DNA from: Viola odorata
Taxonomy: Eukaryota > Streptophyta > Magnoliopsida > Malpighiales > Violaceae
NCBI GenBank assembly: GCA_963691705.1
Contig: OY829542.1
Location: forward strand, 43,211,105-43,275,104
DNA: 64,000 nucleotides
Direction of reading: 5' to 3'
In this document: one piece after another, positions 54,894-64,000 of the stretch
How the letters are laid out: each line of letters opens with the position of its first letter
Numbering within the stretch: position 1 is the stretch's first letter
The notes under the pieces: model-generated
What the model was told of the DNA's origin: nothing
The model's input: the letters and a program-made list of their open reading frames with translations, nothing else
The model's database searches: none
Made by a program: the position numbers and the translations under genes

Positions 54894-55716
54894 GTAGTTT
54901 AACAATGAAATTTTTTTCATTGAGATATTCGTACCACATTGAATTATTATATTTATGGTATTAAGTGATAAGGAGTATCAACTTTATATTTTATTAAGAA
55001 GTTTTCTTGTTTGTAAGACTAATATGATGAGTAATATTTTAAAGTAAGTTTAATGTCATTCATTTTCAAAAATTATACATTTTTTTTAAATTTTAAAGAG
55101 AAATATCATTTGACAAAGATAAGAATAGATAGTGAGTGACAATACCGAAAATACAAAAATAAAATCCTAATATTTGAAATAAATTTTGTGGTATGGTAAA
55201 TATTATAATATAATTTTCTAATTTTTATGTTTATTTGAATAATATGATGGCGTAGAAATCCATGTACTTCTGTTACATTCATTTGTTAAATAAGATTAAA
55301 AAATGTATCAATTGTTAATAAAGTTAAAAAATGCATTAATATGTTACGTTATTTTCTTAAACAATTTTTTTATAATATATTTATTAATATTGATGATGCA
55401 TTCACGTACAAAAAAATATATGAAAATATTTATTTGAATCTAAATTGTATTAAAAATACATATTGTTTTTTATCACCATTTTACCTCTTAATCACAATTT
55501 TAATAACAGTCTTAACCAAATAATTTTCTTCTTACACGGTACTTTTGCAATTTTATATATAGCACTTTCACCCACAATAAAATCTGTTTTAACCGTAATG
55601 CCAACATACAAAATGTTGTTATGTACTAGCCAAAGATATGCTCCTTTGTACGAATTTGCAAAGCAAAGCAAGGAGAATCAATTTGGTGGTTCGGGATACT
55701 CAATTTCAACTCTATA
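54894..55716. other. AT-rich DNA, nothing recognised
   Basis: Strongly A/T-rich with homopolymer runs. Short open frames only. Possibly the original insertion target of E or old unrecognisable repeats. Confidence 0.4.
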
Positions 55717-56196
55717 TCTATATAAATATAAAATTACGTGGTGAAACTCTTTTGGTGAGTTAAGAGGAAGTCACTTAGGATCTTTAAAACTCTCCCATGA
55801 TACCATGCGTTATTATTTTGATATCTTAGAATTTGACACATGATAATAAAAAGAAATAAAAATCTTTCATAACTTAAAAAAACCTTTTGGTTACTCTATT
55901 TAATTAATTTAATTTGTATAATTAATTCTTTTAATACAATTTAATTAAAATATTAATGGTGGAATTTGAAAAGACAATGTTCAAGAATTTGAAAAATTAC
56001 TCTAGCATGATCCTCTATATAAGTGTTCACAAATTTTCAATTTGTTATACATTTCTATTAGATGGTGCATACTTCACAAGAACCAAAGTTAGTGTCATAC
56101 TTTCTTAAGTTTAATTTTTAATTATTCATTTTATTTTGCAAACATGTATTTAGTTAAGTATAACATAATATCTTATAGATTATTAGAAATATTTTG
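55717..56196 (+). mobile_element. Helitron-like 5' part, interrupted or truncated
   Basis: Starts A|TCTATATAAATATAAAATTA, then CGTGGTGAAA, GAGGAAGTCAC, later GGAATTTGAAAAGACAATGT, TCAAGAATTTGAAAAA, CTCTATATAAGTG. The same phrases occur in order in the copy at 61881-62560. It lacks the 3' hairpin and CTAG end and stops at the LINE target duplication. Confidence 0.5.
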
Positions 56197-56206
56197 TTAA
56201 CCATGC

Positions 56207-56277
56207 CTGGGTGGTGTAGTTGGTTATCACATAGGCTCACACACTAAATGTACCCAGTTCGAACCCGAGCTCAGAAA
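56207..56277 (+). other. tRNA-Val(CAC)-like sequence at the 5' end of the LINE
   Basis: GCCTGGGTGGTGTAGTTGG, TTATCACATAGGCTCACACA, CTAAATGTACCCAGTTCGAA, CCCGAGCTCAGA closely follows plant tRNA-Val: D arm, anticodon loop CTCACAC with anticodon CAC, and T loop are in register. The A box TGGTGTAGTTGG fits the pol III consensus; the B box AGTTCGAACCC has one change. T-stem and acceptor pairings are damaged, so it is not a working tRNA gene. It starts ten bases after the LINE target duplication. Confidence 0.75.
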
Positions 56278-56464
56278 ATTTCAATGTTGAAAAACCTAAA
56301 AAAAATTAGCTCTCAACTGCAAAAATAGGATACCCTAGCCACCGGTAGGCAAACCACCGCTGCCAGCCCCACCCCCTCCGGCCAGCCCACTGCTGCCGGA
56401 GTCCTCAAAATACCAGCTGCCCACTGCAGTTGGCATAAAATATCCACCTGTCTGCATCATTTAG

Positions 56465-57985
56465 TTGGTAATGGCGCTAGGTAGGGAGCCGTTGGGCACG
56501 AAGAGGGAGTCGCCGTCGGCAGTGACATATTACGTGGAGAATCTTCCGTTGCACGTGGATCATCGGGCTCTTCGATACTTAGCCTCGCAACGGTGGAGAT
56601 TACCTCCATGTGGTAGGGTTATGGACGTGTTCATCCCGCCAAGGAAAAATAGAAGTGGGAAACGGTTTGGGTTCATTCGTTTCGACCGGGTAGTGAATAG
56701 AATTGACATGGAATTGGCGCTGGATCGTCAATGTATAGGTGCTTCAGCCATCAGGGCAAACATAGCTAGGCCAGCCTCACAAGTTTTGAGGTCGGAGGTA
56801 GGGAGGACAGCGCGTCGCAGCCAGGAAGACCCTGGGAAGCGCCGGCAATTCAAACGGGACACGGACGGTCAGGCTCGACCGGAAGTTGGTCAGGTACCAA
56901 GTCAGGATCAAGTGCAAGAGACAGTAGAGAAGGTAGAGAAGGTCCAACCACTAGCCAAGGACGTGGAAGTTGACGCTCAGGAAGGGGAATTGATTGAGAT
57001 TTCGGTTCCGGCAGAAAATAGAGATTGGTTAGCGAGGAGCATGGTTGGAGTTCTTCGTAAGATAGAGGATATCCCAGATGTTAGGGAACTTTTGCTTGAG
57101 TTGGGTTGGTTTTGTGAGACCATAATCCTAGGGAGGGGATTGATCTGGGTAGAGTTTGAAAAATAGGAGGACGTGGAGAAAGCACTCGCGAACACTTCAG
57201 AGGAATTTAGCCGTGTGTTTTCCAAGGTGGTTCCTTGGACCGAGGGTCTATCTAAGGTGGGCAGATTGTGCTAGGTTCAATGCTCGGGGATCCCGGTACA
57301 AAGTTGGGGCCAAGAGACCTTTGAGAAGTTAGGAGCGCAGTGGGGGAAAGTAGTGGCAGTGGACGATTGCACTCTAGCTTGGAAGAGGTTTAACGTGGCA
57401 AGGATCCTCATATCGACGGATCAGCCACATATAAAAGGTACGATTCGGGCAAGATTGGAGAACAGAGTCCATTTAATTGATTGTCATGAGGAACCAATGC
57501 AGGGGATGATCTCCAATGTTGATTAGAAACTAGGAGTGGAGTCAGCAGAGGAGGACTCGGATGAGGAAATGTACGCCGAGGGCTTTGAGGAGAAGGAGGG
57601 GGCTGATCCGAGGGAAAAAGACCAGCAGAGTGAGGTTAAGGAAACGCCCCTAACAAAGATGGAATCTCGGGCGCCGGTTGAGAGAGAATTTGGTGTTTTT
57701 CCTTTGGTTACAACGAGAAAAAAAGAGAGGAAGACCAAGAAGATTATGGCAGAGACGGGCAACCTACATTCGGCCGACACATCGGGGAACTCGGACACAG
57801 GAGTATTTCAGGTAGAGGATAGTGAGGTTCTTAGTATAAACAGGTTGCGCGAGGCGATTATGGTGGAAACAGATACATGGGGAATTGGACGCATTATGTC
57901 AATCACTAATCAAGTAAATGAGGACGTTCTACGTATTTTTGACCGAGAGAGGTTTGGAGAGGAAGTGGGAAATGTTCGAAGTTAG
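56465..57985 (+). pseudogene. LINE ORF1: RNA-binding protein with RRM and DUF4283-like part
   Basis: The frame opens at ATG 56465 (a second ATG follows at 56471). Residues about 20-95 form an RRM: VTYYVENLPLHVDHRALRYL (RNP2-like YYVENL) and GKRFGFIRFDRV (RNP1). A basic, Gln-rich linker follows. From residue about 185: SMVGVLRKIEDIPDVRELLL, IILGRGLIWVEFEK, then (after TAG 57164-57166) the DUF4283-like part and GIPVQSWGQETFEKLGAQWG. TAG also at 57272-57274 and 57524-57526; the tail is acidic and ends TAG 57983-57985. It would coat LINE RNA. The frame is continuous apart from the three TAGs. Confidence 0.8.
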
Positions 57986-58017
57986 GTTGTGGGAGGGACG
58001 GGTTCTACAGTAGTCCA

Positions 58018-58870
58018 ATGGTGCACATCTTTTCGTGGAACTGTAGGGGTCTTTTGTCGAGTAGGAAGCAACGCTTCATCAAAAATATGTTTCGGGGTGA
58101 TCAGGTGCCGTTTTGCCTCCTGCAAGAGAGTAAAAGGGACGTGGTGGATGACTTCCTTATACATGGGTTAGGGGGGACAATGATACTAAATGGGCTTCTG
58201 CGCCGGCGATAGGTAGATCAGGGGGGTTGATTTCGATGTGGGATTCTAAAGCTTTTCAGTTGGATCATTCGGAGGTGGGGAATAGGTATATCTGGCTTGA
58301 GGGTGAGCTCACTGAGAATCATTTGAGGTGTGTTGTTTTGAATGTATATGCTCCTAACACTGCTACGCTCCGTGAGCAGTTGTGGGAGTCGTTGGGTTCG
58401 AAAATAGTTATTCGAGTCACCCTGTGTTGGTTGCAGGTGACTTTAATGAGATCTTGACCCCGTCTGACCGCTTACATGGAGGAGGTTACTCGAAGGGTAT
58501 GTTGGATTTCCAGAGTTGGGTAGACCGTTGTAGGCTGCAAGACATACCGCTGGTTGGTAGGCGGTTTACTTGGTCGAATACCATTAGCAGGAGCAAGATA
58601 GATAGAGTGTTCGTGCAGGCTGGTTGGCTCGGTTGTATTCAGCATTGCGAGCTTTCGGCCCTTGACAAGAATGGGTCAGATCATGCGCCTTTGATCCTTC
58701 GTCGGGATAAGATGGATTGGGGGCCGAAGCCGTTCCGAGACCAAGCGGTCTGGTGGGAAGACAATGAGTTCAGAAAATTGGTAGAGGGATGGTGGTTGGA
58801 GGCAGGAGCTGAATTTCCTAGGAACTTCAGTGTGGTTCGTAAAATGCGATTCTTGAAGAAAAAATTCGCT
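58018..58870 (+). pseudogene. LINE ORF2, apurinic-type endonuclease domain
   Basis: ATG at 58018, 32 bases after ORF1. Pieces in three frames: MVHIFSWNCRGLLSSRKQRF, FCLLQESK; after a slip near 58190, GGLISMWDSKAFQ, IWLEGELTENHLRCVVLNVY; after a slip near 58400-58430, PVLVAGDFNEILTPSDRLHG, RRFTWSNTISRSKIDRVFVQ, NGSDHAPLIL. Catalytic landmarks N(CRG), E(LQES), GDFNE and SDH are kept. It would nick target DNA. A third slip lies in the A-run near 58858-58866. Confidence 0.85.
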
Positions 58871-60492
58871 TTTGGAATAGGGAAATATTTGGCAACGTTG
58901 AGACTAGACTGAGAGATCTTCAAGCGAGTTATGAGGCAATGGATCGCAGGGCGGATGACCTCCCCATGAATCAGGTGGAGCAGGAAGAGTTTTCCACCAT
59001 TCGTAGTAAGTTATGGGAACAACAGGATCGGGTGGATAGATTCTGGCAGCAAAAGAACAGAGTTAAATGGAATGTCCACGGGGATAGGAATACAGGATAT
59101 TTTCATAGGATAGCAAAGATAGATATGAGGAGAAATGCCATTAGAGAGATTGTGACTCCTACCTCTACTCTTAAGACCCCGGCGGAGATCAAGAGTGCAG
59201 CTTCGCAGTACTACGAGGCTTTTTTCCGGTCAGTTAGCTGGGACAGGCCTAGGATCCAGGATTTGGGGTTCTCCAAGTTAAGTGAGGAGGAAGCAACAGG
59301 GTTGGAAAAGGAGGTCACGCCGGCTGAAATTTGGGAGGCGGTTAAAGGGTGTGACGGGAGGAAATCCCCAAGACCGGATGGATTCTCCTTGCGCTTTCTG
59401 CAAAAGGCGTGGGGAATCATTGGAGGAGATTACTGCAGGTTGATTAAGGAATTCTTCAGAACATGGAAGCTTCCGGCCGGGGCAAACTCATCATTTTTTA
59501 CCCTCATTCCGAAGATTCCTGAAGCTAAACAGTTCTGTGAGTTCAGGCTGATCAGTCTGGTTAGCAGCTACTACAAGATTGTCTCCAAGATTATGGCTAA
59601 GCGGCTCAGTGAGATCATTACATCAGTCATCAGCGAGGTTCAACACGGCTTCATTAAAGGGCGTCAAACCTTGGATTGTGTCATGACAGCGAGTGAGGTG
59701 GTCCATCAATTGTAGGTGACCAAGCAGCAGGGGCTGCTTTTCAAGCTAGACTTCGAAAAGGCTTATGACTCCGTTGAATGGGAGTACATGGAGGATGTGA
59801 TGAGACACATGGGGTTCGGAGAGAAGTGGAGGGGTTGGGTTCGGCAGTGTATTAGCACTAATAGGGTCTCTGTGCTAGTGAATGGATCACCGTCGGGCCA
59901 ATTTGGGGTGGCGAGAGGTCTTTGGCAGGGGTGTTCTATGTCCCCATTTCTCTTTAACATTACGGCTGAGGGCTTACATCGGTTATTCGTTAGAGCAGAG
60001 GAAGTGGGAATTCTGCGTGGGGTAGGTAATATGGAGGCTGGGTGGCAGCTGAGCCACCTTCAGTTTGCTGATGACACCTTGGTTTTCGTGAATAATAGTG
60101 AGGCTGAAATTCAGGGGGTGAAAGGAACGTTGAGGTGGTTTGATGTTTTTTCTAGCCTTCGGGTTAATTTCCACAAAAGCACCCTGGTGGGGGTGAATTT
60201 GAGTGATCAAATTGGTGGGATTCTAGCTTCGCGGGCAGGATGTAAGTATGAAGCCCTCCCTTTCAAGTACTTGGGTTCTTTGGTTGGCTTTAAGCCGCGT
60301 AGGATAGCAGGGTGGCAGTTCTTGGTTCAGAAGCTTAGGAAAAAGTTGTCCACTTGGAAGGGTCATCTTCTATCTGTGGGGGGGCGGGTGACTTTGATCA
60401 AATCGGCGTTAGCTAGCATTCCCATCTATAACATGTCGATCTACAGGATGCCTAGAGTAGTGGTCAAGCAATGTGAGGGTGTGATGCGGTGA
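58871..60492 (+). pseudogene. LINE ORF2, reverse transcriptase domain
   Basis: One frame. NRVKWNVHGDRNTGYFHRIA, KSPRPDGFSLRFLQKAW, FFTLIPKIPEAKQFCEFRLI, YYKIVSKIMAKRLSEII, QHGFIKGRQTLDCV, TAG at 59713-59715, LLFKLDFEKAYDSVEWEYM, GLWQGCSMSPFLFNI, and the catalytic QFADDTLVF near 60061-60087, KYLGSLVGFKPR, GRVTLIKSALASIPIY. It ends at TGA 60490-60492, replacing a residue in the usual R.FLW stretch. The enzyme would prime DNA synthesis at the nicked target. Confidence 0.9.
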
Positions 60493-61701
60493 TTTTTATG
60501 TAGTGGGAAGGACGATAAAAGAGGGTTGAGCAAGGTGAAGTGGGAGGAAGTGACGAGATCTACGACACACGGGGGGCTGGGAATAGGGAGATTGCAAGAC
60601 AGGAACGTGACCTTACTCTTCAAATGGGCCTGAGAGGTGGTGCAGGGCAATGGTAAGTTATGGGCCGAGATAGTTCGCAAGCAATATAATTTGAGGTCTA
60701 TTGGCGACCTATGGAAGGAGCGTGAGAAGCATATGTCTCCTATTTGGAGCGATATCATTCAACTATGTGGGCGGGGTAGTGATTTTTTTGACCTATGGAC
60801 TGAACACTTGACGCTTAAGCTTGGAGAGGGCAAAGACACGAGCTTTTGGTGGGATCCGTGGGCTGCTAAACAGTCGTTGGCCGTGCTTCATCCGAGGTTG
60901 TACCATTTATCGAAAGCTCAGCAGGGGACTGTCAAGGATTTCGGCCATTAGGAAGGGATGGTCTGGGAGTGGCATAGAGAGTGGAGGCGCGGGCTGTTTG
61001 AGTGGGAGAATGAGGAGTGGGCGAGCTTACGTGATCGGTTGCCGGCTCCGCGTAGGGGGGGGCACCAGGATGTGCTCCGTTGGGATCTCGAACAAACTGG
61101 GAAATACTCGGTGCATTCGGGGTATAAGAAATGGGAGGCAACAAGGTACGATTCCATACCCCTGCTTCAGTCCTGTTGGACGGGGCTGGTTCCGTTTCGG
61201 GTTGAGTTTTTCTTGTGGCTATCTTTGAGGGGAAGAATAGTGACCAGGACGTTCTTAGAGAGACGTAACATGATCACGGAAGATCAGAATATCTGTCCAA
61301 TGTGTAATAACAGCTCGGAAGATGCTACTCATCTCTTCCTAGGATGTGCGGTGGCCAGGAGGGTTTGGGAGTTGATCATGTGTTGGCTTCGGGTGGTGTG
61401 GTGCCAACCTCGCGATCTCGCGGGACTTTGGAGATCTTGGGGACATTATCTTCCAAGCCACGACAAGCACGCTGGCAGGCAATGGGCAACTCTGTTCTAC
61501 GCGGTGATTTGGTCCCTGTGGAAACGCCGGAATGCGAAGGTCTTTAGGCAAAAAGAGGTAACGGAATGGCAGTGTGTGAATATGATATTCTCCTTATGGC
61601 ATTGGTGGCTAAAGAGTAAGGATCATTCATTTGCTTTCAGTCTAGCTGATATGATGCAGACTCCGGCTTGGCTTTTTAGTAGTCAGGTTGTTGTTTCCTG
61701 A
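60493..61701 (+). pseudogene. LINE ORF2, C-terminal part with zf-RVT-like domain
   Basis: The same frame continues with TGA at 60631-60633 (in FKWA.EVVQ, a position where plant LINEs have Trp) and TAG at 60949-60951. DTSFWWDPWAAKQSLAVLHP, DVLRWDLEQTGKYSVHSGYK, then the zinc-binding end: LVPFRVEFFLWLSLRGRIVT, RRNMITEDQNICPMCNNSSE, DATHLFLGCAVARRVWEL. The C..C...H...C pattern is intact. It ends TGA at 61699-61701. Confidence 0.85.
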
Positions 61702-61850
61702 GCCCGGAGGTTTATCTTTCTTGCTTTCTTAGTTTGTTGGTTTCGTTTTCTGCTTGTGCTGCCTAGCTTGGACAGCTGACTTTTGTTATGTTCGTCATGA
61801 TCTTCATGACAGGTTTCTAATATAATCTCTGCTTATTAAAAAAAAAAAAA
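61702..61850 (+). other. LINE 3' UTR and poly(A) tail
   Basis: T/G-rich UTR containing GTTCGTCATGATCTTCATGA, close to an inverted ATGATCTTCAT pairing, then 13 A (61838-61850) and the target duplication. Confidence 0.8.
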
Positions 61851-61880
61851 CAAATATTTCTAGATTCAATTCATAGATAA

Positions 61881-62560
61881 TCTATATATGTATTTAAATA
61901 TAAAAGTTATGTGGTGAAAGTTTGTATAAAAGCTTGAGAGGAAGTCATCTAAGATCCATGAATTCTTTCAATTTTGCCATTTGTCATTTTGCAATTGCTA
62001 ATATGTTGATATATAACATATAATAATTTTTAATTCTATTTATTTAATATTTTTATACTATTATTTTTACTCAATTAATGTATTAGATAACATGAAAATT
62101 TTTGGTGTGCTTAATAAAATTATATACTTCTTTATTAATTTTAATACAATTTATGATATATAACTTTAGAACTTTTCACTTGCACTATTAAATTAATTTA
62201 ATATGCACAATTAATCTATTAAATTTAATGCAATTTAATATGGAATTTGAAAGAGATAATGTTCAAGAATTTAAAAAGTTGCATGATTCTCTATATAAGT
62301 GCATAAACATGTTCGTTTTATTTACAAAAATAGTTGGAGATGTCTACAAGTGTTGATTGTGGTATTTATGCAAGTTAAGGTTAGTTGCATTTTTATTTAT
62401 TTTCATTTGAATTCATTAGTGTTTAATTGTCAAAATTATTATTATTATTATGTAAACTATTATGGTACATGTTATGCGGAATTAACAAATATTGTTTAAC
62501 ATATATAGTATGAATAATTGTTTATAATATAATTCGCGCAACGTGCGAGTCTTAGACTAG
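61881..62560 (+). mobile_element. short non-autonomous Helitron
   Basis: Starts A|TCTATATATG and ends CTAG|T at 62560. A GC-rich hairpin CGCGC AAC GTGCG (62535-62547) lies nine bases before the CTAG. These are the diagnostic Helitron ends and the A/T host flanks. 680 bases, no coding content. Confidence 0.75.
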
Positions 62561-64000
62561 TTATATATAAGAGACTTCTTTTCTCACGACTTGTGTTTTT
62601 CTAACTGGACCTCATATCCTAGACTTATTATTCATTCTTATTTCAAATCTCATATTTGAGTTTAGAAATGAAAGAAATTTATATCGGAAGAATCATTAAC
62701 CTTTGAGATCGATGATGACACTCTGGGAGATAGAAAAAAACTAAAATCTTTTTAACTAAAAAAAGTTATGATTTGAATACATCAACTTATCTATTTATTT
62801 ATTTTTGGGCAATGTTGTTCTTAAAAAATGTTTTAAAATATACCTTTGTTAAAAGATAAAAGAAAATAGTCAAGTGTTTTATATAGTAAATTGAAATTTG
62901 AAAAAAAGAACAGCAAGTTTGCAGCTTTTGGTTTACACTTTAAGCACATTAAGGGATTGTTTCATAACGCAATTTTTTCTGAAAATTTTCTGAAAATATT
63001 GCAAAACTGGAAAATTTTGAAAAATCTGTTTCACAACCAAAATTTTGCAAAATTTTCTGTCTTGCAAACATTTTCCAATATTTGTTTTTTACTCTAGTTT
63101 AATAAATTCATATTTTTAATCTAAAAAAAATGTTAGTTTAGACATATCTACCCTTATAATTTATGTAAATTGATACAAATTGTGCTAAAAATACTTCATA
63201 ATTGATATTTAACTAACTAATACTCCTAATTAAAATCATACGAGTAAAATTCAATGTTTAACATTGTAATGAATAACATTTTTTATCATGTTATTATCAA
63301 AAATTACATTATGAAATAAATACAAACTCGATTTAAAACAAATAACTTCATACATCCTAAACAAATAAGAATAAATATGGCTAAAGATACACCTTTTTTT
63401 ATATTTATCTAAAATTAATCTTAGTAAATTGATTCCAATGTTCCAATTGTTTTAATTAATCAATACTCCTAATTAAATTCATACGAATAAAATTAGATCA
63501 ATATATACTGGAAAATTAATTAACCAATACTCTCAATAAATTTGGTACGGTATTATGGTAATATCGAATTACATACAAACATTAGTTTGATAAATACTAA
63601 ATAAGTAAAAATATAATTTTGGAACATTGGAATTACAAACATTAACATTAGTTCGGTCGATAATTCGATATACCATACAGTAAAAAGGCCCTCTGTACTA
63701 AAGCAAAAAACAGAAACCTCTCCTCGCTTTTAAAAATACTATTCAACTTTGACTAACAGACCGTTAGTATTGACTGTTGACTTTAATTACAAAAATTAGA
63801 AAAATATAAAAAATCCAAAAACAAATTGTAAAAAATCCTTAAAAAATTTAAAATTTCTAAACAAAAATTAATTAACCCAAAAATCCAGAAACAATATGTA
63901 AAAATTTCAAAAATATATTTAATTAATCTAAAAATCCAAAAAATGTAAAAATTCCAAAAAAATGTAAAAATTCACAAAAACAATTAATTAATCTAAAAAT
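62561..64000. other. AT-rich DNA, no gene recognised
   Basis: Low-complexity A/T sequence. 62960-63090 is rich in GAAAATTTT and GCAAAATTTT words in both orientations. From about 63780 to the end, degenerate repeats of TTAATTAATCTAAAAATCCA and AAAAATGTAAAAATTC units run off the edge. Possibly old transposon tails. Confidence 0.5.

Larger units (their letters stand above)
56197..61850 (+). mobile_element. LINE (plant L1-like), near full length, decayed
   Basis: Flanked by AAATATTT (56189-56196 and 61852-61859). It has a tRNA-like head, a 190-base leader, ORF1, ORF2 (endonuclease, RT, Cys/His zinc-ribbon-like end), a 3' UTR, and 13 A at 61838-61850. Several stops and three frame slips in ORF2 disable it. 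Confidence 0.9.

Noticed and set aside
56207..56277. Functional tRNA-Val gene
   Set aside because: Acceptor and T stems are damaged, the B box is altered, no terminator T-run follows directly, and it lies inside the LINE.
62930..63090. MITE with terminal inverted repeats
   Set aside because: Words such as GCAAAATTTTC occur in both orientations, but I could not define ends or a target duplication.

Overview
The window reads as plant nuclear DNA, most likely from pericentromeric or otherwise repeat-rich heterochromatin of an angiosperm. Almost all of it is nested retrotransposons. The lineages present are typically plant: Ty3/gypsy Athila-type elements with tRNA-Asp primer sites and ATHILA ORF-1-like genes, Tat-like elements with tRNA-Arg primer sites and internal tandem arrays, gag-only LTR elements, a plant-type LINE and a short Helitron. 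I see no intact host gene, no rRNA gene and no functional tRNA gene. The only host-gene candidate is a spliced fragment at about 5.46-6.70 kb that is cut by an LTR.

Layout. 1-534: end of a minus-strand Athila-type LTR. 891-3996: remnant of a minus-strand gag-only element (H). 3997-5462: two stacked LTR 3' portions. 5463-6703: host gene fragment. 6704-21014: old Athila-type element C (LTR, decayed gag, PR, start of RT), interrupted at 9264-19088 by element A, a complete Tat-like element with no gag-pol and a CTTAG target duplication. 21012-36153: element B, a relative of A. Its 5' LTR is cut to about 160 bases and fused to C with a 3-base microhomology. B is interrupted at 25693-33107 by F, a young internally deleted Athila element (target duplication GATAG). 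36154-44089: element D (gag, PR, RT, RNase H, integrase, ORF-1, 3' LTR). 44090-44530: unidentified. 44531-54893: element E (RNase H, integrase, ORF-1, 3' LTR), interrupted at 48869-53090 by G, a gag-only LTR element (target duplication CCTTG). 55717-62560: AT-rich DNA with two related Helitron-like ends, between which sits a LINE (56197-61850, 8-base duplication AAATATTT) whose 5' end is a tRNA-Val(CAC)-like sequence. 62561-64000: AT-rich, nothing recognised.

The elements are parasites nested in one another. The insertion order is partly readable: C entered the gene, A entered C, B entered D, a deletion fused C to B, F entered B, and G entered E. Most in-frame stops in C, D, E, G and the LINE are C-to-T or G-to-A changes (Trp, Gln or Arg codons turned into stops). 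This is the decay expected of cytosine-methylated, silenced DNA.

The most interesting signal is noncoding. Starting 11-12 bases after the pol stop codon, Athila elements D, E and F carry two consecutive small hairpins (H1, H2). A and B, which have no gag or pol, carry the same pair. Stem bases covary between elements. After the pair follow, in the same order in the elements, a pyrimidine-AG splice-acceptor-like site, an optional gene slot (ATHILA ORF-1 in D and E, a different unidentified ORF in A, nothing in B and F), a third hairpin (H3) and an 85-base conserved block (N). This looks like a conserved 3' RNA scaffold shared by autonomous elements and by their gene-less derivatives. All database comparisons remain to be done; calls rest on motif reading and within-window comparison.
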